Below, piece by piece: positions 18,805 to 27,532 of a stretch of DNA of 64,000 nt (within the stretch, counting starts at the first letter, position 1; each line of letters begins with the position of its first letter). This DNA comes from Streptomyces fuscichromogenes (lineage in GTDB: Bacteria > Actinomycetota > Actinomycetes > Streptomycetales > Streptomycetaceae). The position numbers were made by a program, and so were the translations under genes. The notes beneath the pieces are model-generated. The model saw nothing but the letters and a program-made list of their open reading frames with translations. It was not told the DNA's origin and searched no databases. The DNA lies in NCBI RefSeq assembly GCF_014645815.1, contig NZ_BMML01000010.1, positions 1-64,000 of the forward strand, read 5' to 3'.

Positions 18805-19319
18805 GCTTCCTTCAACTCCAGTGCGTCCAGGGCTGCTTGGGTGACCTCTTCGGGCGTACGGTCGTCGGTCGCGACCACGGCGGTGGCGACCTCCTCGTAC
18901 AGGTGCCGCCGGGCTTCCATCAGCTCGCGCCACTGCTTGCGCGGGTTGATGGCGAGCAGCGGCCGGGCCGCGTTCAGCCCGGTGCGCCTGACGGCCTCCT
19001 CGACGTCCATCGAGAGGTAGACCACCTGTCGGCCGGCGAGCAGGCCGCGGGTCTCCGCGTCGAGGATCGCGCCCCCGCCGAGCGCGAGGACCCCCTCGTG
19101 CTCGGCCAGCGCCACCCGCACCGCCCGCTTCTCGATCGCCCGGAACACCGGCTCGCCCTCGGCCACGAAGATGTCCGCGATGGCGCGGCCCTCGGCGGTG
19201 ACGATGTCCTCGTCGGTGTCCCGGTAGCCGACGCCGAGCCGCTCGGCGAGCAGCTGCCCGACCGTGGACTTTCCGACGCCCATCGGTCCGACCAGCACCA
19301 CCCTCGGTGTGCCGGTCAC
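18801..19319 (-). CDS. aroK: Shikimate kinase
   Basis: AroK phosphorylates shikimate at the 3-hydroxyl with ATP. The 172-aa protein has the P-loop LVGPMGVGKSTVGQLLA near residue 9, the shikimate-binding DTDEDI and GGGAI elements, and the ARPLL lid-region arginine. The start is GTG at 19319, overlapping the aroC stop (GTGA). Its own stop overlaps the aroB start, so aroC-aroK-aroB are translationally chained. Length and motifs are typical. Confidence 0.95.
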   Translation of the reverse strand: MTGTPRVVLVGPMGVGKSTVGQLLAERLGVGYRDTDEDIVTAEGRAIADIFVAEGEPVFRAIEKRAVRVALAEHEGVLALGGGAILDAETRGLLAGRQVVYLSMDVEEAVRRTGLNAARPLLAINPRKQWRELMEARRHLYEEVATAVVATDDRTPEEVTQAALDALELKEA

Positions 19320-20500
19320 CGGATCGCCAGGTGGTCGAGGTACGACCGCACGTTCCGGCTGGTCTCGGCGACCGAGTCGCCGCCGAACTTCTCCGCGACC
19401 GCGTCCGCGAGGACGAGCGCGACCATGGCCTCGGCGACGATGCCGGCGGCCGGCACGGCGGAGACGTCGGAGCGCTGGTGGTGGGCCTGGGTGGCCTCGC
19501 CGGTGCTGACGTCGACGGTCTGCAGGGCACGCGGCACGGTCGCGATCGGCTTCATCGCGGCCCGGACCCGCAGCAGCTCGCCGGTGGACAGACCGCCCTC
19601 GGTGCCGCCGGCGCGGCCGGAGACGCGGCGGAGGCCCTCGGGCGTGTTCACGATCTCGTCGTGGGCCTTGGAGCCGGGCACCCGGGCCAGCTCGAAGCCG
19701 TCGCCGATCTCGACGCCCTTGATGGCCTGGATGCCCATCAGGGCCCCGGCGAGCCGGGCGTCCAGCTTGCGGTCCCAGTGCACGTGGGAGCCGAGGCCGA
19801 CCGGGACGCCGTACGCGACCACCTCGACCACACCGCCGAGGGTGTCGCCGTCCTTGTGGGCCTGGTCGACCTCCGCGACCATCGCCTTGGACGTGTCGGC
19901 GTCCAGGCAGCGCAGCGGGTCGGCGTCCAGCTTCTCGACGTCGGCCGGGACGGGGTACACGCCGGCCGGGGCCTTGACGGAGCAGAGCTCGACGACGTGC
20001 GAGACGATCTCGATGCCGGCCGTCTCCTTCAGGTACGACCGGGCGACGGCGCCGAGCGCCACCCGGGCCGCGGTCTCCCGGGCGGAGGCGCGCTCCAGGA
20101 TCGGCCGGGCCTCGTCGAAGCCGTACTTCTGCATGCCGGCGAGGTCGGCGTGGCCGGGACGGGGCCGGGTGAGCGGGGCGTTGCGGGCGAGTCCGGCGAG
20201 GATCTCTGGGTCGACCGGGTCGGCCGCCATGACCTGTTCCCACTTGGGCCACTCGGAGTTGCCCACCATGATCGCGACCGGGGAGCCGAGGGTCAGACCG
20301 TGCCGGACGCCGCCGAGGAAGGTGACCTCGTCACGCTCGAACTTCATGCGCGCACCGCGGCCATAGCCGAGCCGCCGCCGCGCCAGGTGGTCGGCGACCA
20401 TCTCGGTCGTGATCGGCACGCCGGCGGGAAGGCCCTCCAGCGTCGCGACAAGTGCGGGACCGTGGGACTCCCCCGCGGTCAGCCAACGCAGCCTGCTCAA
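19316..20500 (-). CDS. aroC: Chorismate synthase
   Basis: AroC eliminates phosphate from EPSP to give chorismate and needs reduced FMN. The 394-aa protein begins SRLRWLTAGESHGPALVATLEG after the start, with the GESHG signature. It has RPGHADLAGMQKY, RASARETAARVALGAVAR and the FMN/phosphate loop SGRAGGTEGGLSTGE. The start codon is TTG at 20500, backed by GAGGAG seven bases upstream. The 255 bases between aroE and this gene contain no open frame with gene-like features. EPSP synthase (aroA) and dehydroquinase are not in the window. Confidence 0.96.
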   Translation of the reverse strand: MSRLRWLTAGESHGPALVATLEGLPAGVPITTEMVADHLARRRLGYGRGARMKFERDEVTFLGGVRHGLTLGSPVAIMVGNSEWPKWEQVMAADPVDPEILAGLARNAPLTRPRPGHADLAGMQKYGFDEARPILERASARETAARVALGAVARSYLKETAGIEIVSHVVELCSVKAPAGVYPVPADVEKLDADPLRCLDADTSKAMVAEVDQAHKDGDTLGGVVEVVAYGVPVGLGSHVHWDRKLDARLAGALMGIQAIKGVEIGDGFELARVPGSKAHDEIVNTPEGLRRVSGRAGGTEGGLSTGELLRVRAAMKPIATVPRALQTVDVSTGEATQAHHQRSDVSAVPAAGIVAEAMVALVLADAVAEKFGGDSVAETSRNVRSYLDHLAIR

Positions 20501-20755
20501 CGATGCTCCTCAGTGCTCGCGCCCTGGTACTGCCCTGGGTACGCGTGTCCTCGCGTACGGCGACGGCCCGACCGGGTGCGCGGCCCCGGTCCGCCACTCC
20601 GATCCTCCCACGTCCGGGCGCTGGACCCGGCCGCCGGTCCAGCAGTCGGACGCCGACCTGCCTGTTCGGCGCCCCGGCGAGGGGCAGAGGTCTGCGCCGA
20701 TGTGCGGCCGCCGCCGCGGGCGAACGGGTCCGGCGCCGGCTCTTCAGCGGAGCCC

Positions 20756-21595
20756 TCAGCGCTCGGCGAGCGCCTTCTCCCCGGCCCGGCGCATGGCGTC
20801 CAACGGGGCCGGGGCGCGACCGGTCATCTGCTCGACCTGGAGCACGGCCTGGTGCACGAGCAGGTCGAGGCCGCTGACCACGGCGCCCCCGAACATGGAC
20901 CAGCGAGCGGCCAGGGCGGTGGGCCAGGGGTGGTAGAGGACGTCGAAGAGGGTGGTGGGGCGCTCCGGTACGGCGCCGGCGAGGGCGTCGGTGGTGCCGG
21001 CCGGAGTGGTGGCGATCACCAGGGGGGCGTGCAGGGCCTGCTCGGCGTCGGCCCAGTCGGCGGTGCGGACCTCGACGTCGAGCCGCTCGCCCCAGTGCCG
21101 CATCTCGGCGGCGCGCTCCTCGCTGCGGACGTAGGCGACGACCTCGCCGGTGCAGATCCGGGCGAGGGCGGCCAGCGCGGAGGAGGCGGTGGCGCCGGCG
21201 CCGAGGACGGCGGCGGAGTCGACCTGTTCGATGCCGTGCTCACGGAGCGCGGCGACCATGCCCGGGATGTCGGTGTTGTCGCCGAGCCGGCGTCCGTCCT
21301 CGGTGAAGACGACGGTGTTGACCGCGTCGACGGAGGCGGCCGTCTCGCTGATCTCGTCGACCAGCGGGATGACCGCCCGCTTCAGCGGCATGGTCAGCGA
21401 CAGCCCCGCCCACTCCGGTCCCAGCGTCCCGAGGAAGCCGGGCAGCCGGGCCTCGTCGATCTCGAAGCGCTCGTACGACCAGTCGGCGAGGCCGAGTTCG
21501 TCGTACGCGGCCCGGTGCAGCACCGGGGAGAGGGAGTGTGCGATGGGCTTACCGAGCACGGCGGCCCGGCGGGCGTCAGTGGCCCGAGCTGGCAT
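20756..21595 (-). CDS. aroE: Shikimate dehydrogenase
   Basis: AroE reduces 3-dehydroshikimate to shikimate with NADPH. The 279-aa protein shows the substrate-binding SLSP near residue 22, the catalytic lysine in LTMPLKRAVIPL and Asp in LGDNTDIPGM. It also has the nucleotide-binding VLGAGATASSALAAL and the C-terminal SGLDLLVHQAVLQ. The glycine-rich loop (GAGATASS) differs from the common GAGGA(A/S)R form, a frequent variation. The start at 21595 overlaps the end of mltG by 20 bases, so the two genes are cotranscribed, as in many actinobacteria. Confidence 0.94.
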   Translation of the reverse strand: MPARATDARRAAVLGKPIAHSLSPVLHRAAYDELGLADWSYERFEIDEARLPGFLGTLGPEWAGLSLTMPLKRAVIPLVDEISETAASVDAVNTVVFTEDGRRLGDNTDIPGMVAALREHGIEQVDSAAVLGAGATASSALAALARICTGEVVAYVRSEERAAEMRHWGERLDVEVRTADWADAEQALHAPLVIATTPAGTTDALAGAVPERPTTLFDVLYHPWPTALAARWSMFGGAVVSGLDLLVHQAVLQVEQMTGRAPAPLDAMRRAGEKALAER

Positions 21596-23306
21596 TGAAT
21601 TTTTCCTTGAGCTTTTCGAATTCGGCGTTAGTCTTGGCGAATTCGGTATTATTGACGCCGTCGGTGGCCACGAAATACATCCAGCCGTCGTCGGTCGGAT
21701 TCAGTGCCGCCTTCAGTGCGTCCTCGCCGGGGTTACCGATCGGACCGGGCGGAAGACCCTTCTGCGTGTACGTGTTGTACGGGTCCCTGTTGCTGTTGAT
21801 CTCCGACTCACTGATATGGATGTTGCTGGTGCCCTTCAGGTAGTTGAAGGTCGAGTCGAATTGCAGCAACTGGTTCGTCTCGGTGTTCGTGGTCTTGAGA
21901 CGGTTGTAGACCACTTCCGCCATCTTGCGGAAGTCGTCGTGCGTCTTCCCTTCGGCCTGGACGAGACTGGCGACCGTGATGACCTGCAGCGGGTTGTCCA
22001 GGTCATACTTCTTCGCCTGTGCCACGAGGTCGTAGGTGGCGTACTCCTCCTTGGCCGCGGCGACCATCTGTTTCAGGATCGCATCGGGCTTCATCCCCTT
22101 GGCCGCGGGATAGTTACCCGGGTAGAGGAAGCCCTCGAGCGGGTCCATGATCTTGCTGTTGGTGTTCGCGTAGCTCGGCAGGCCCAGGCTCTTGTACTGG
22201 GCCTTGGCGACCTTCCGGGTGGTGCCTGCGGAAAGGCCGAGTTTCTTGTCGAGTGCCACATAGACCGCTGCGGCGCGCTCGCCCGGGGTGACGATGACGT
22301 TGGCCTGGCTGCTCGGGTCGAGCATCAGCAGGACGCAACTCGCGGCGGACATCTCCTTCTTGAGGGTGTAGGCACCCGCCTGGATCGTGTCGCCCTTCGA
22401 GTTCTGCGTCTGCGCGTGGACGAACGCGTCGACGCTCTTGACGACACCGGCCTCCTTCAGCCGCCGCCCGATCTCGTATCCCCCCGCACCCTTGGGGATC
22501 TGGACGGTCACGGTCTCGCTGTTGCCACTACCCGCGTAGTCCGGGGCCGTGCCGAAACGATTTTGGTAGAAGTGCCAGCCGTAGTAGCCGACGGTGGCCG
22601 CGCCACCGCCGAAGACCAGGCAGACCACCAGGCAGGCGCAGCCGTTGCGGCGCTTCTTGGCCCCCTTGCCGCCCTTGGCGTCCTTGCCGCGGCCACCACC
22701 GCGGCGTCCTTTCGGATCGTCGTCGTCCGCGTCGTCGTCGCCGTCGTCCGCGCCCGTGAAGAAGGGGTGCTGCTCTTCCTCCTCCTCGACGGCGGGCTCC
22801 GGCTGCGGCTCCGGCTCGGGGTCACGCCTGCGGCCGGGCGGCTCCGGCGGCGGGTAGGCGTCCTCGGTGCCGTAGAAGTCGGGCTGCTCGCCACCGTAGG
22901 CGACGGGTTGCTGGCCGTAGGGGTCACCCGGGTCGGCGGCGTAGGGCACCTCGCCGTGGGTGCCGGCCGCGTCCCAGGTGCCCTGGTGGTACTGCTGCGG
23001 AGCATGCCCGACGTACTGCTGCTGGTCGTACTGCTGGTCGTACTGCTGCTGACCGTACCCTTCGGCGTACTGGAGTTGGCCCTGCTCGTCGTAGTACGCG
23101 TACTGCTGCTGGTCGTACCCGGCCTGCGGGTGCTGGCCCCAGTCGCCGTACTGCTGCTGCGACTGCTGCGGGTAGTGCTGCGGCTGACCGCCGTAGGAGG
23201 ACTGCTGGCCCACCTGGGCCTGCTGACCGCCCCATCCGTCGTCCCCGTACAACGGGTCCTCCGGATGCCACGGTTCGGAGCCTGGGCCCCGGCCATACTC
23301 AGTCAT
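21576..23306 (-). CDS. mltG: MltG-type endolytic transglycosylase with long Gln/Tyr-rich cytoplasmic tail
   Basis: MltG-family (YceG-like) enzymes cut nascent peptidoglycan strands at the membrane. The protein is 576 aa. Residues 1-180 are rich in Gln, Tyr, Gly and Pro and look disordered. A very acidic stretch and a basic Gly/Lys stretch follow, then one membrane helix at about 223-245. The extracytoplasmic LysM-like and YceG catalytic parts follow, with DPLEGFLYPGNYP and ASLVQAEG. The family motif around the catalytic Glu usually reads AS(I/V)(V/I)E+E; here the first Glu position is Gln and the second is Glu. The ATG at 23306 follows AGGGGATCG. It precedes aroE in the operon. Confidence 0.9.
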   Translation of the reverse strand: MTEYGRGPGSEPWHPEDPLYGDDGWGGQQAQVGQQSSYGGQPQHYPQQSQQQYGDWGQHPQAGYDQQQYAYYDEQGQLQYAEGYGQQQYDQQYDQQQYVGHAPQQYHQGTWDAAGTHGEVPYAADPGDPYGQQPVAYGGEQPDFYGTEDAYPPPEPPGRRRDPEPEPQPEPAVEEEEEQHPFFTGADDGDDDADDDDPKGRRGGGRGKDAKGGKGAKKRRNGCACLVVCLVFGGGAATVGYYGWHFYQNRFGTAPDYAGSGNSETVTVQIPKGAGGYEIGRRLKEAGVVKSVDAFVHAQTQNSKGDTIQAGAYTLKKEMSAASCVLLMLDPSSQANVIVTPGERAAAVYVALDKKLGLSAGTTRKVAKAQYKSLGLPSYANTNSKIMDPLEGFLYPGNYPAAKGMKPDAILKQMVAAAKEEYATYDLVAQAKKYDLDNPLQVITVASLVQAEGKTHDDFRKMAEVVYNRLKTTNTETNQLLQFDSTFNYLKGTSNIHISESEINSNRDPYNTYTQKGLPPGPIGNPGEDALKAALNPTDDGWMYFVATDGVNNTEFAKTNAEFEKLKEKFNASSGH

Positions 23307-23429
23307 CGATCCCCTAGAGCCGCGAGACGGCGCGTCACGCGGCTGGTGGGCCGGTTGACCGTTCCGCCTCTTACTGTGCGGTGGCTGTTCGAAAACCATC
23401 GCATCGCGCGGAACGTTACCGTATCGCGA

Positions 23430-23894
23430 TCAGATGACTACTTCGACGCCCTCGCCGGGTGGTTTACCTGACACCCGTTCGGATTCCAGCGCCTGCTGGA
23501 GGATGATCACAGCGGCGGCCTGGTCGATGACCGAGCGGCCCTTCTTGGACTTCACCCCCGAGGCGCGCAGTCCCTGGCTGGCCGTCACGGTCGTCATCCG
23601 CTCGTCGACCAGCCGGACCGGCACCGGCTTGATGCCCTTGGCGATCTCCTGAGCGAAGGCCCGCACCTTGACGGCGGCCGGGCCCTCGCCCCCCTTGAGG
23701 GAGCGCGGGAGCCCGACGACGACCTCGATCGGTTCGTACTCCTCGACCAGTTGCCGCAGCCGGCGGTGGGCCGCCGGGATGTCCCGGCCGGGAACGGTCT
23801 CGACCGGGGTGGCGAGGATCCCGTCGGGATCGCACGAGGCGACCCCGATCCGGGCGTCCCCGACGTCGATCGCGAGCCGACGTCCTCTGCGCAT
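23430..23894 (-). CDS. ruvX: RuvX/YqgF-family RNase H-like nuclease
   Basis: YqgF proteins are RNase H-fold nucleases linked to 16S rRNA 5'-end maturation and, in some bacteria, Holliday-junction resolution. The 154-aa protein opens RRGRRLAIDVGDARIGVA, giving the first catalytic Asp. VVVGLPRSLKG, LVDERMTTVTA and SKKGRSVIDQAAAVIIL supply the other acidic residues. It lies 14 bases after alaS, the classic alaS-yqgF order, and upstream of mltG. Function is assigned by family. Confidence 0.93.
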   Translation of the reverse strand: MRRGRRLAIDVGDARIGVASCDPDGILATPVETVPGRDIPAAHRRLRQLVEEYEPIEVVVGLPRSLKGGEGPAAVKVRAFAQEIAKGIKPVPVRLVDERMTTVTASQGLRASGVKSKKGRSVIDQAAAVIILQQALESERVSGKPPGEGVEVVI

Positions 23895-23908
23895 CTCCGA
23901 CCGTTTCC

Positions 23909-26581
23909 TTACTTGGCCGACTCGTCGACGAGGCGCTCGACCGCGTCGATGGCCTCGCCGACCGCGGCCGGGTTCTGGCCACCGCCCTGGGCGACGTCCG
24001 GCTTGCCGCCACCGCCGCCGCCGAGCGTCTTGGCGGCGGTGCGGACCAGGTCACCGGCCTTGAGGCCGCGGTCGCGGGCGGCGTCGTTGGTGGCGATGAC
24101 CGTGAGCGGCTTGCCGTTGTTGACCGTGAACAGGGCGACCACGGCGGCCCGTCCGCCCTGGATCCGGCCGCGCACGTCGAGGACCAGCCTGCGCAGGTCG
24201 TCCGGGGTGGTGCCGTCCGGGACCTGCCCGGTGACCACGGCGATCCCGCGGACGTCCTTGGCGGACTCGACCAGACCGCCGGCGGCCTGCAGCACCTTCT
24301 CCGCGCGGAACTTCTCGATCTCCTTCTCGGCGTCCTTCAGCTTGCCGAGCATGGCGGAGACCTTCTCCGGGAGCTCCTCCGGACGGCCCTTGATCAGCTC
24401 CTGGAGCTGGGCGACGACCGTGTGCTCACGGGCCAGGAAGTTGTAGGCGTCGACCCCGACGAGGGCCTCGATACGGCGCACGCCCGAGCCGATCGAGGAC
24501 TCGCCGAGCAGCTTCACCAGGCCCAGCTGGGAGGTGTTGTGGACGTGGGTGCCGCCGCACAGCTCCTTGGAGAAGTCGCCGATGGTCACCACGCGGACCC
24601 GCTCGCCGTACTTCTCGCCGAACTCGGCGATCGCGCCCTGCTTCTTGGCCTCGTCGATGCCCATGACGTCGGCGCGCACGTCGAGGTCGCGGGCGAGCAC
24701 CTCGTTGATCTTCTGCTCGACGTCGGTCATCACGGCCGTCGGCACGGCGGACGGCGAGCCGAAGTCGAAGCGGAAGCGGCCGGGCTGGTTCTCGGAACCG
24801 GCCTGGGCGGCCGTCGGGCCGAGGGCGTCGCGCAGCGCCTGGTGGGTGAGGTGGGTGGCCGAGTGGGCACGGGCGATGGCGGTCCGGCGGCGCTGGTCGA
24901 TCGAGGCGTGCGCCTTGGCGCCGACCGTCACCTCGCCGACCTGGACGACGCCCTTGTGCACGTAGACGCCCGGGACCGGCTTCTGGGTGTCGCGGATCTC
25001 GATCACGGCACCGGTGTCGACCCTGATCCGGCCGGTGTCGCCGATCTGGCCGCCGCCCTCGGCGTAGAAGGGGGTGCGGTCCAGGACGATCTCGACCTCG
25101 TCGCCCTCGGTGGCGGCCGGGGAGGAGGCGCCGTCGACGAGGATGCCGACGATCGTGGTCTCGCCCTCGGTGTCCGAGTAGCCGATGAAGTCCGTCTCGC
25201 CGGTCCTGTCGGCGATCTCGCGGTAGGCGCCGGCACCGGCGTGGCCGGTCTTCTTGGCCTGGGCGTCGGCCTTGGCGCGCTCCCGCTGCTCCTTCATCAG
25301 GCGGCGGAAGCCCTCCTCGTCCACGGAAAGGCCCTGCTCGGAGGCCATTTCGAGGGTGAGGTCGATCGGGAAGCCCCAGGTGTCGTGGAGCAGGAACGCC
25401 TTGTCGCCGGCGAGGACCGAGCCACCGGCGTCCTTGGTCTCGGTGACGGCGGTGTCGAGGATGTTGGTGCCGGCCTTCAGCGTCTTGAGGAAGGCGTTCT
25501 CCTCGGCGACGGCGACCTTCTCGATCCGCTCGCGGTCGGTGACCAGCTCGGGGTACTGCTGGCCCATCATCGCGATGACCGTGTCGATCAGGTCGAGGAC
25601 GACCGGGCCGGTGGCGCCGAGCAGGCGCATGTTGCGGATGGCGCGGCGCATGATGCGGCGCAGGACGTAGCCACGGCCCTCGTTGCCGGGGGTGACGCCG
25701 TCGCCGATGAGCATCACCGAGGTGCGCATGTGGTCGGTGACGACCCGCAGCGAGACGTCCGAGGCGTGGGCCTCGCCGTAGTGGACCCCGGTCAGCTCGG
25801 TGGCCTTCTTGATGACGGCCATCGAGGTGTCGATCTCGTACATGTTCTGCACGCCCTGCAGAATCATGGCGAGGCGTTCCAGGCCGAGGCCCGTGTCGAT
25901 GTTCTTGCTGGGCAGCTCGCCGAGGATCTCGAAGTTGTCCTTGCCGATGCCCTCGCCCCGCTCGTACTGCATGAAGACGAGGTTCCAGATCTCCACGTAC
26001 CGCTCGTCGTTGACGGCGGGGCCGCCCTCGACGCCGAACTCGGGGCCGCGGTCGTAGTTGATCTCGGAACACGGGCCGCAGGGGCCGGGGACGCCCATGG
26101 ACCAGTAGTTGTCCTTCATGCCGAGGCGCTGGATGCGCTCCTTCGGCACACCGATGACGTCGTGCCAGATGCGCTCGGCCTCGTCGTCGTCCTGGTAGAC
26201 GGTGATCCAGAGCTTCTCCGGCTCCAGGCCGTAACCGCCCTTGTCCTGGGGGCTGGTGAGCAGCTCCCAGGCGTACTTGATGGCGCCTTCCTTGAAGTAG
26301 TCGCCGAACGAGAAGTTGCCGCACATCTGGAAGAAGGTGCCGTGGCGGGTGGTCTTGCCGACCTCTTCGATGTCGGGGGTGCGCACGCACTTCTGCACGC
26401 TGGTGGCGCGCGCCCACGGCGGCTTGACCTCGCCGAGGAAGTAGGGCTTGAAGGGCACCATGCCGGCCGGGACGAGGAGCAGAGTCGGATCGTCCGCGAT
26501 GAGCGACGCCGAAGGGACGACGGTGTGACCGCGCTCCTCGTAGAAGCTCAGCCAGCGGCGGCGGATCTCAGCCGACTCCAT
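23909..26581 (-). CDS. alaS: Alanyl-tRNA synthetase
   Basis: AlaS charges tRNA-Ala and edits mischarged Ser/Gly. The 890-aa protein has the class II core (1-460, with FFQMCGNFSFGDYFKEGAI, GPCGPCSEI and RGYVLRRIMRRAIR). The editing domain has its zinc-type motifs HSATHLTHQAL and CGGTHVHNTSQLG. The C-terminal Ala/DHHA1 domain has the glycine-rich LGGGGGGKPDVAQGGG. The length is normal. The start ATG shares one base with the stop of the small gene upstream, so translation is coupled. It is followed at 14 bases by ruvX. Confidence 0.97.
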   Translation of the reverse strand: MESAEIRRRWLSFYEERGHTVVPSASLIADDPTLLLVPAGMVPFKPYFLGEVKPPWARATSVQKCVRTPDIEEVGKTTRHGTFFQMCGNFSFGDYFKEGAIKYAWELLTSPQDKGGYGLEPEKLWITVYQDDDEAERIWHDVIGVPKERIQRLGMKDNYWSMGVPGPCGPCSEINYDRGPEFGVEGGPAVNDERYVEIWNLVFMQYERGEGIGKDNFEILGELPSKNIDTGLGLERLAMILQGVQNMYEIDTSMAVIKKATELTGVHYGEAHASDVSLRVVTDHMRTSVMLIGDGVTPGNEGRGYVLRRIMRRAIRNMRLLGATGPVVLDLIDTVIAMMGQQYPELVTDRERIEKVAVAEENAFLKTLKAGTNILDTAVTETKDAGGSVLAGDKAFLLHDTWGFPIDLTLEMASEQGLSVDEEGFRRLMKEQRERAKADAQAKKTGHAGAGAYREIADRTGETDFIGYSDTEGETTIVGILVDGASSPAATEGDEVEIVLDRTPFYAEGGGQIGDTGRIRVDTGAVIEIRDTQKPVPGVYVHKGVVQVGEVTVGAKAHASIDQRRRTAIARAHSATHLTHQALRDALGPTAAQAGSENQPGRFRFDFGSPSAVPTAVMTDVEQKINEVLARDLDVRADVMGIDEAKKQGAIAEFGEKYGERVRVVTIGDFSKELCGGTHVHNTSQLGLVKLLGESSIGSGVRRIEALVGVDAYNFLAREHTVVAQLQELIKGRPEELPEKVSAMLGKLKDAEKEIEKFRAEKVLQAAGGLVESAKDVRGIAVVTGQVPDGTTPDDLRRLVLDVRGRIQGGRAAVVALFTVNNGKPLTVIATNDAARDRGLKAGDLVRTAAKTLGGGGGGKPDVAQGGGQNPAAVGEAIDAVERLVDESAK

Positions 26582-26928
26582 CAGTGGTCCTCATTCCGGT
26601 TGTACGAGTACGTCGTCCTGTCATCGGCGTACTTCGGGGTGCTGCGGTTCTCGATGGCGGCGAGCCGCCGGGGCGCGGGGAGTTCGGGGTCCGTGTTGAT
26701 GCCCAGCGCGTCACCCAGCTCTTCCTCCCGCTGGGCCATGTTGTCGCGGACGTCGAGCGCGAAGCCGACCGCCCGGTCCTTGATCCGGTGGCCCGTCTCC
26801 AGCGCCTTGGTCGCGGCGGTCGCGGCGAGGCTCTCGGGAGTCAGCTGCTTCAGCTTGCGGTTGACCTTGGTGGTGGCCCAGACACCGGCGGCGACACCGG
26901 TGGTGAACCAGAAGGTACGGCGGAACAT
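26581..26928 (-). CDS. Small conserved membrane-anchored protein (DUF6167-like)
   Basis: This 115-aa protein begins FRRTFWFTTGVAAGVWATTKV, a short N-terminal membrane anchor. It then has a helical charged segment (residues 20-75) and a hydrophilic tail ending in SYNRNEDH. It is a conserved actinobacterial gene of unknown role found next to alaS. Its stop overlaps the alaS start by one base. Together with the DUF948-like gene upstream it forms a small membrane pair that appears to be cotranscribed with alaS. No catalytic motif was seen. Confidence 0.8.
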   Translation of the reverse strand: MFRRTFWFTTGVAAGVWATTKVNRKLKQLTPESLAATAATKALETGHRIKDRAVGFALDVRDNMAQREEELGDALGINTDPELPAPRRLAAIENRSTPKYADDRTTYSYNRNEDH

Positions 26929-26940
26929 GTGGCCTGGCTC

Positions 26941-27381
26941 CTACTTTCCCCGGTTCTTCCGCCGCGCGGCCGGGACCGTCCGGCCCACGATCACCGTACG
27001 CCTGGGCTCCTTCACGGGCACGTCCGCCTTGCGGCCGGCCAGCGCCCGGCGCACGCCGTAGCCGAAGGCAGCGACCTTGACCAGCGGGCCGCCGAAGGTG
27101 GAGGCGACGGTGGAGGAGAGCGCGGAGGCGTTGGACGTGACTTCCTGGACGTCGGACGCGATCGCGTCGACGCGGTCGATCTGGGTCTGCGCGGAGCGTA
27201 CGGCCGCGGAGGCGTCGGCGAGCAGCGGGACGGCCTGGTCGGTCACGTCCGCCACGAGCTTGGTGGTCGCCCTGAGCGTCTGGGCCAGCCTCACGAGAGC
27301 CACCGCGAGGAAGGAGACCAGGATCGCCCAGAAGACGGCCACCAGGATCCCGGCCACCTCTCCACCGGACACCGTGCGCAC
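26941..27381 (-). CDS. DUF948-like membrane protein
   Basis: This 146-aa protein has one N-terminal membrane helix (about residues 9-30, AGILVAVFWAILVSFLAVALV). A heptad-like helical region follows (VPLLADASAAVRSAQTQIDRV, SALSSTV), as in DUF948/methyl-accepting-like coiled proteins. The tail is basic. Two in-frame GTG starts exist: 27381 (AGGGAG only three bases away) and 27372, which would give the neatly membrane-starting SGGEVAGILV. I kept the longer one, with low certainty. The function is unknown; it lies 12 bases before the DUF6167-like gene. Confidence 0.75.
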   Translation of the reverse strand: MRTVSGGEVAGILVAVFWAILVSFLAVALVRLAQTLRATTKLVADVTDQAVPLLADASAAVRSAQTQIDRVDAIASDVQEVTSNASALSSTVASTFGGPLVKVAAFGYGVRRALAGRKADVPVKEPRRTVIVGRTVPAARRKNRGK

Positions 27382-27493
27382 CCGCTCCCTGAAACGTGCC
27401 TGAACATCGAAAAGTCTGCCCCGAGCCTATCGCGCCGGGGACCGGACTCCGTACCGGATTACCGCGCGCACAGGGCCGGGTCGCGGGAAGCGA

Positions 27494-27523
27494 TTGTACG
27501 GACCGAACACGGTTGAGTACGCT
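27494..27523 (+). promoter_or_regulatory. Predicted promoter giving a leaderless transcript
   Basis: TTGTAC (27494-27499) and TACGCT (27518-27523) are 18 bases apart. The expected start of transcription (about 27530-27533) coincides with the ATG of the next gene, and no ribosome site precedes that ATG. Confidence 0.55.
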
Positions 27524-27532
27524 CCGTGTCCC

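Noticed and set aside
22700..23260. The CAG/CTG-rich tract in mltG as a mobile or satellite repeat
   Set aside because: It codes continuously for Gln/Tyr-rich protein in the mltG frame and is best explained as a disordered protein segment.
24422..27061. An 879-codon plus-strand frame opposite alaS
   Set aside because: The minus strand encodes a complete alanyl-tRNA synthetase. The plus translation is a typical GC-skew artefact without motifs.
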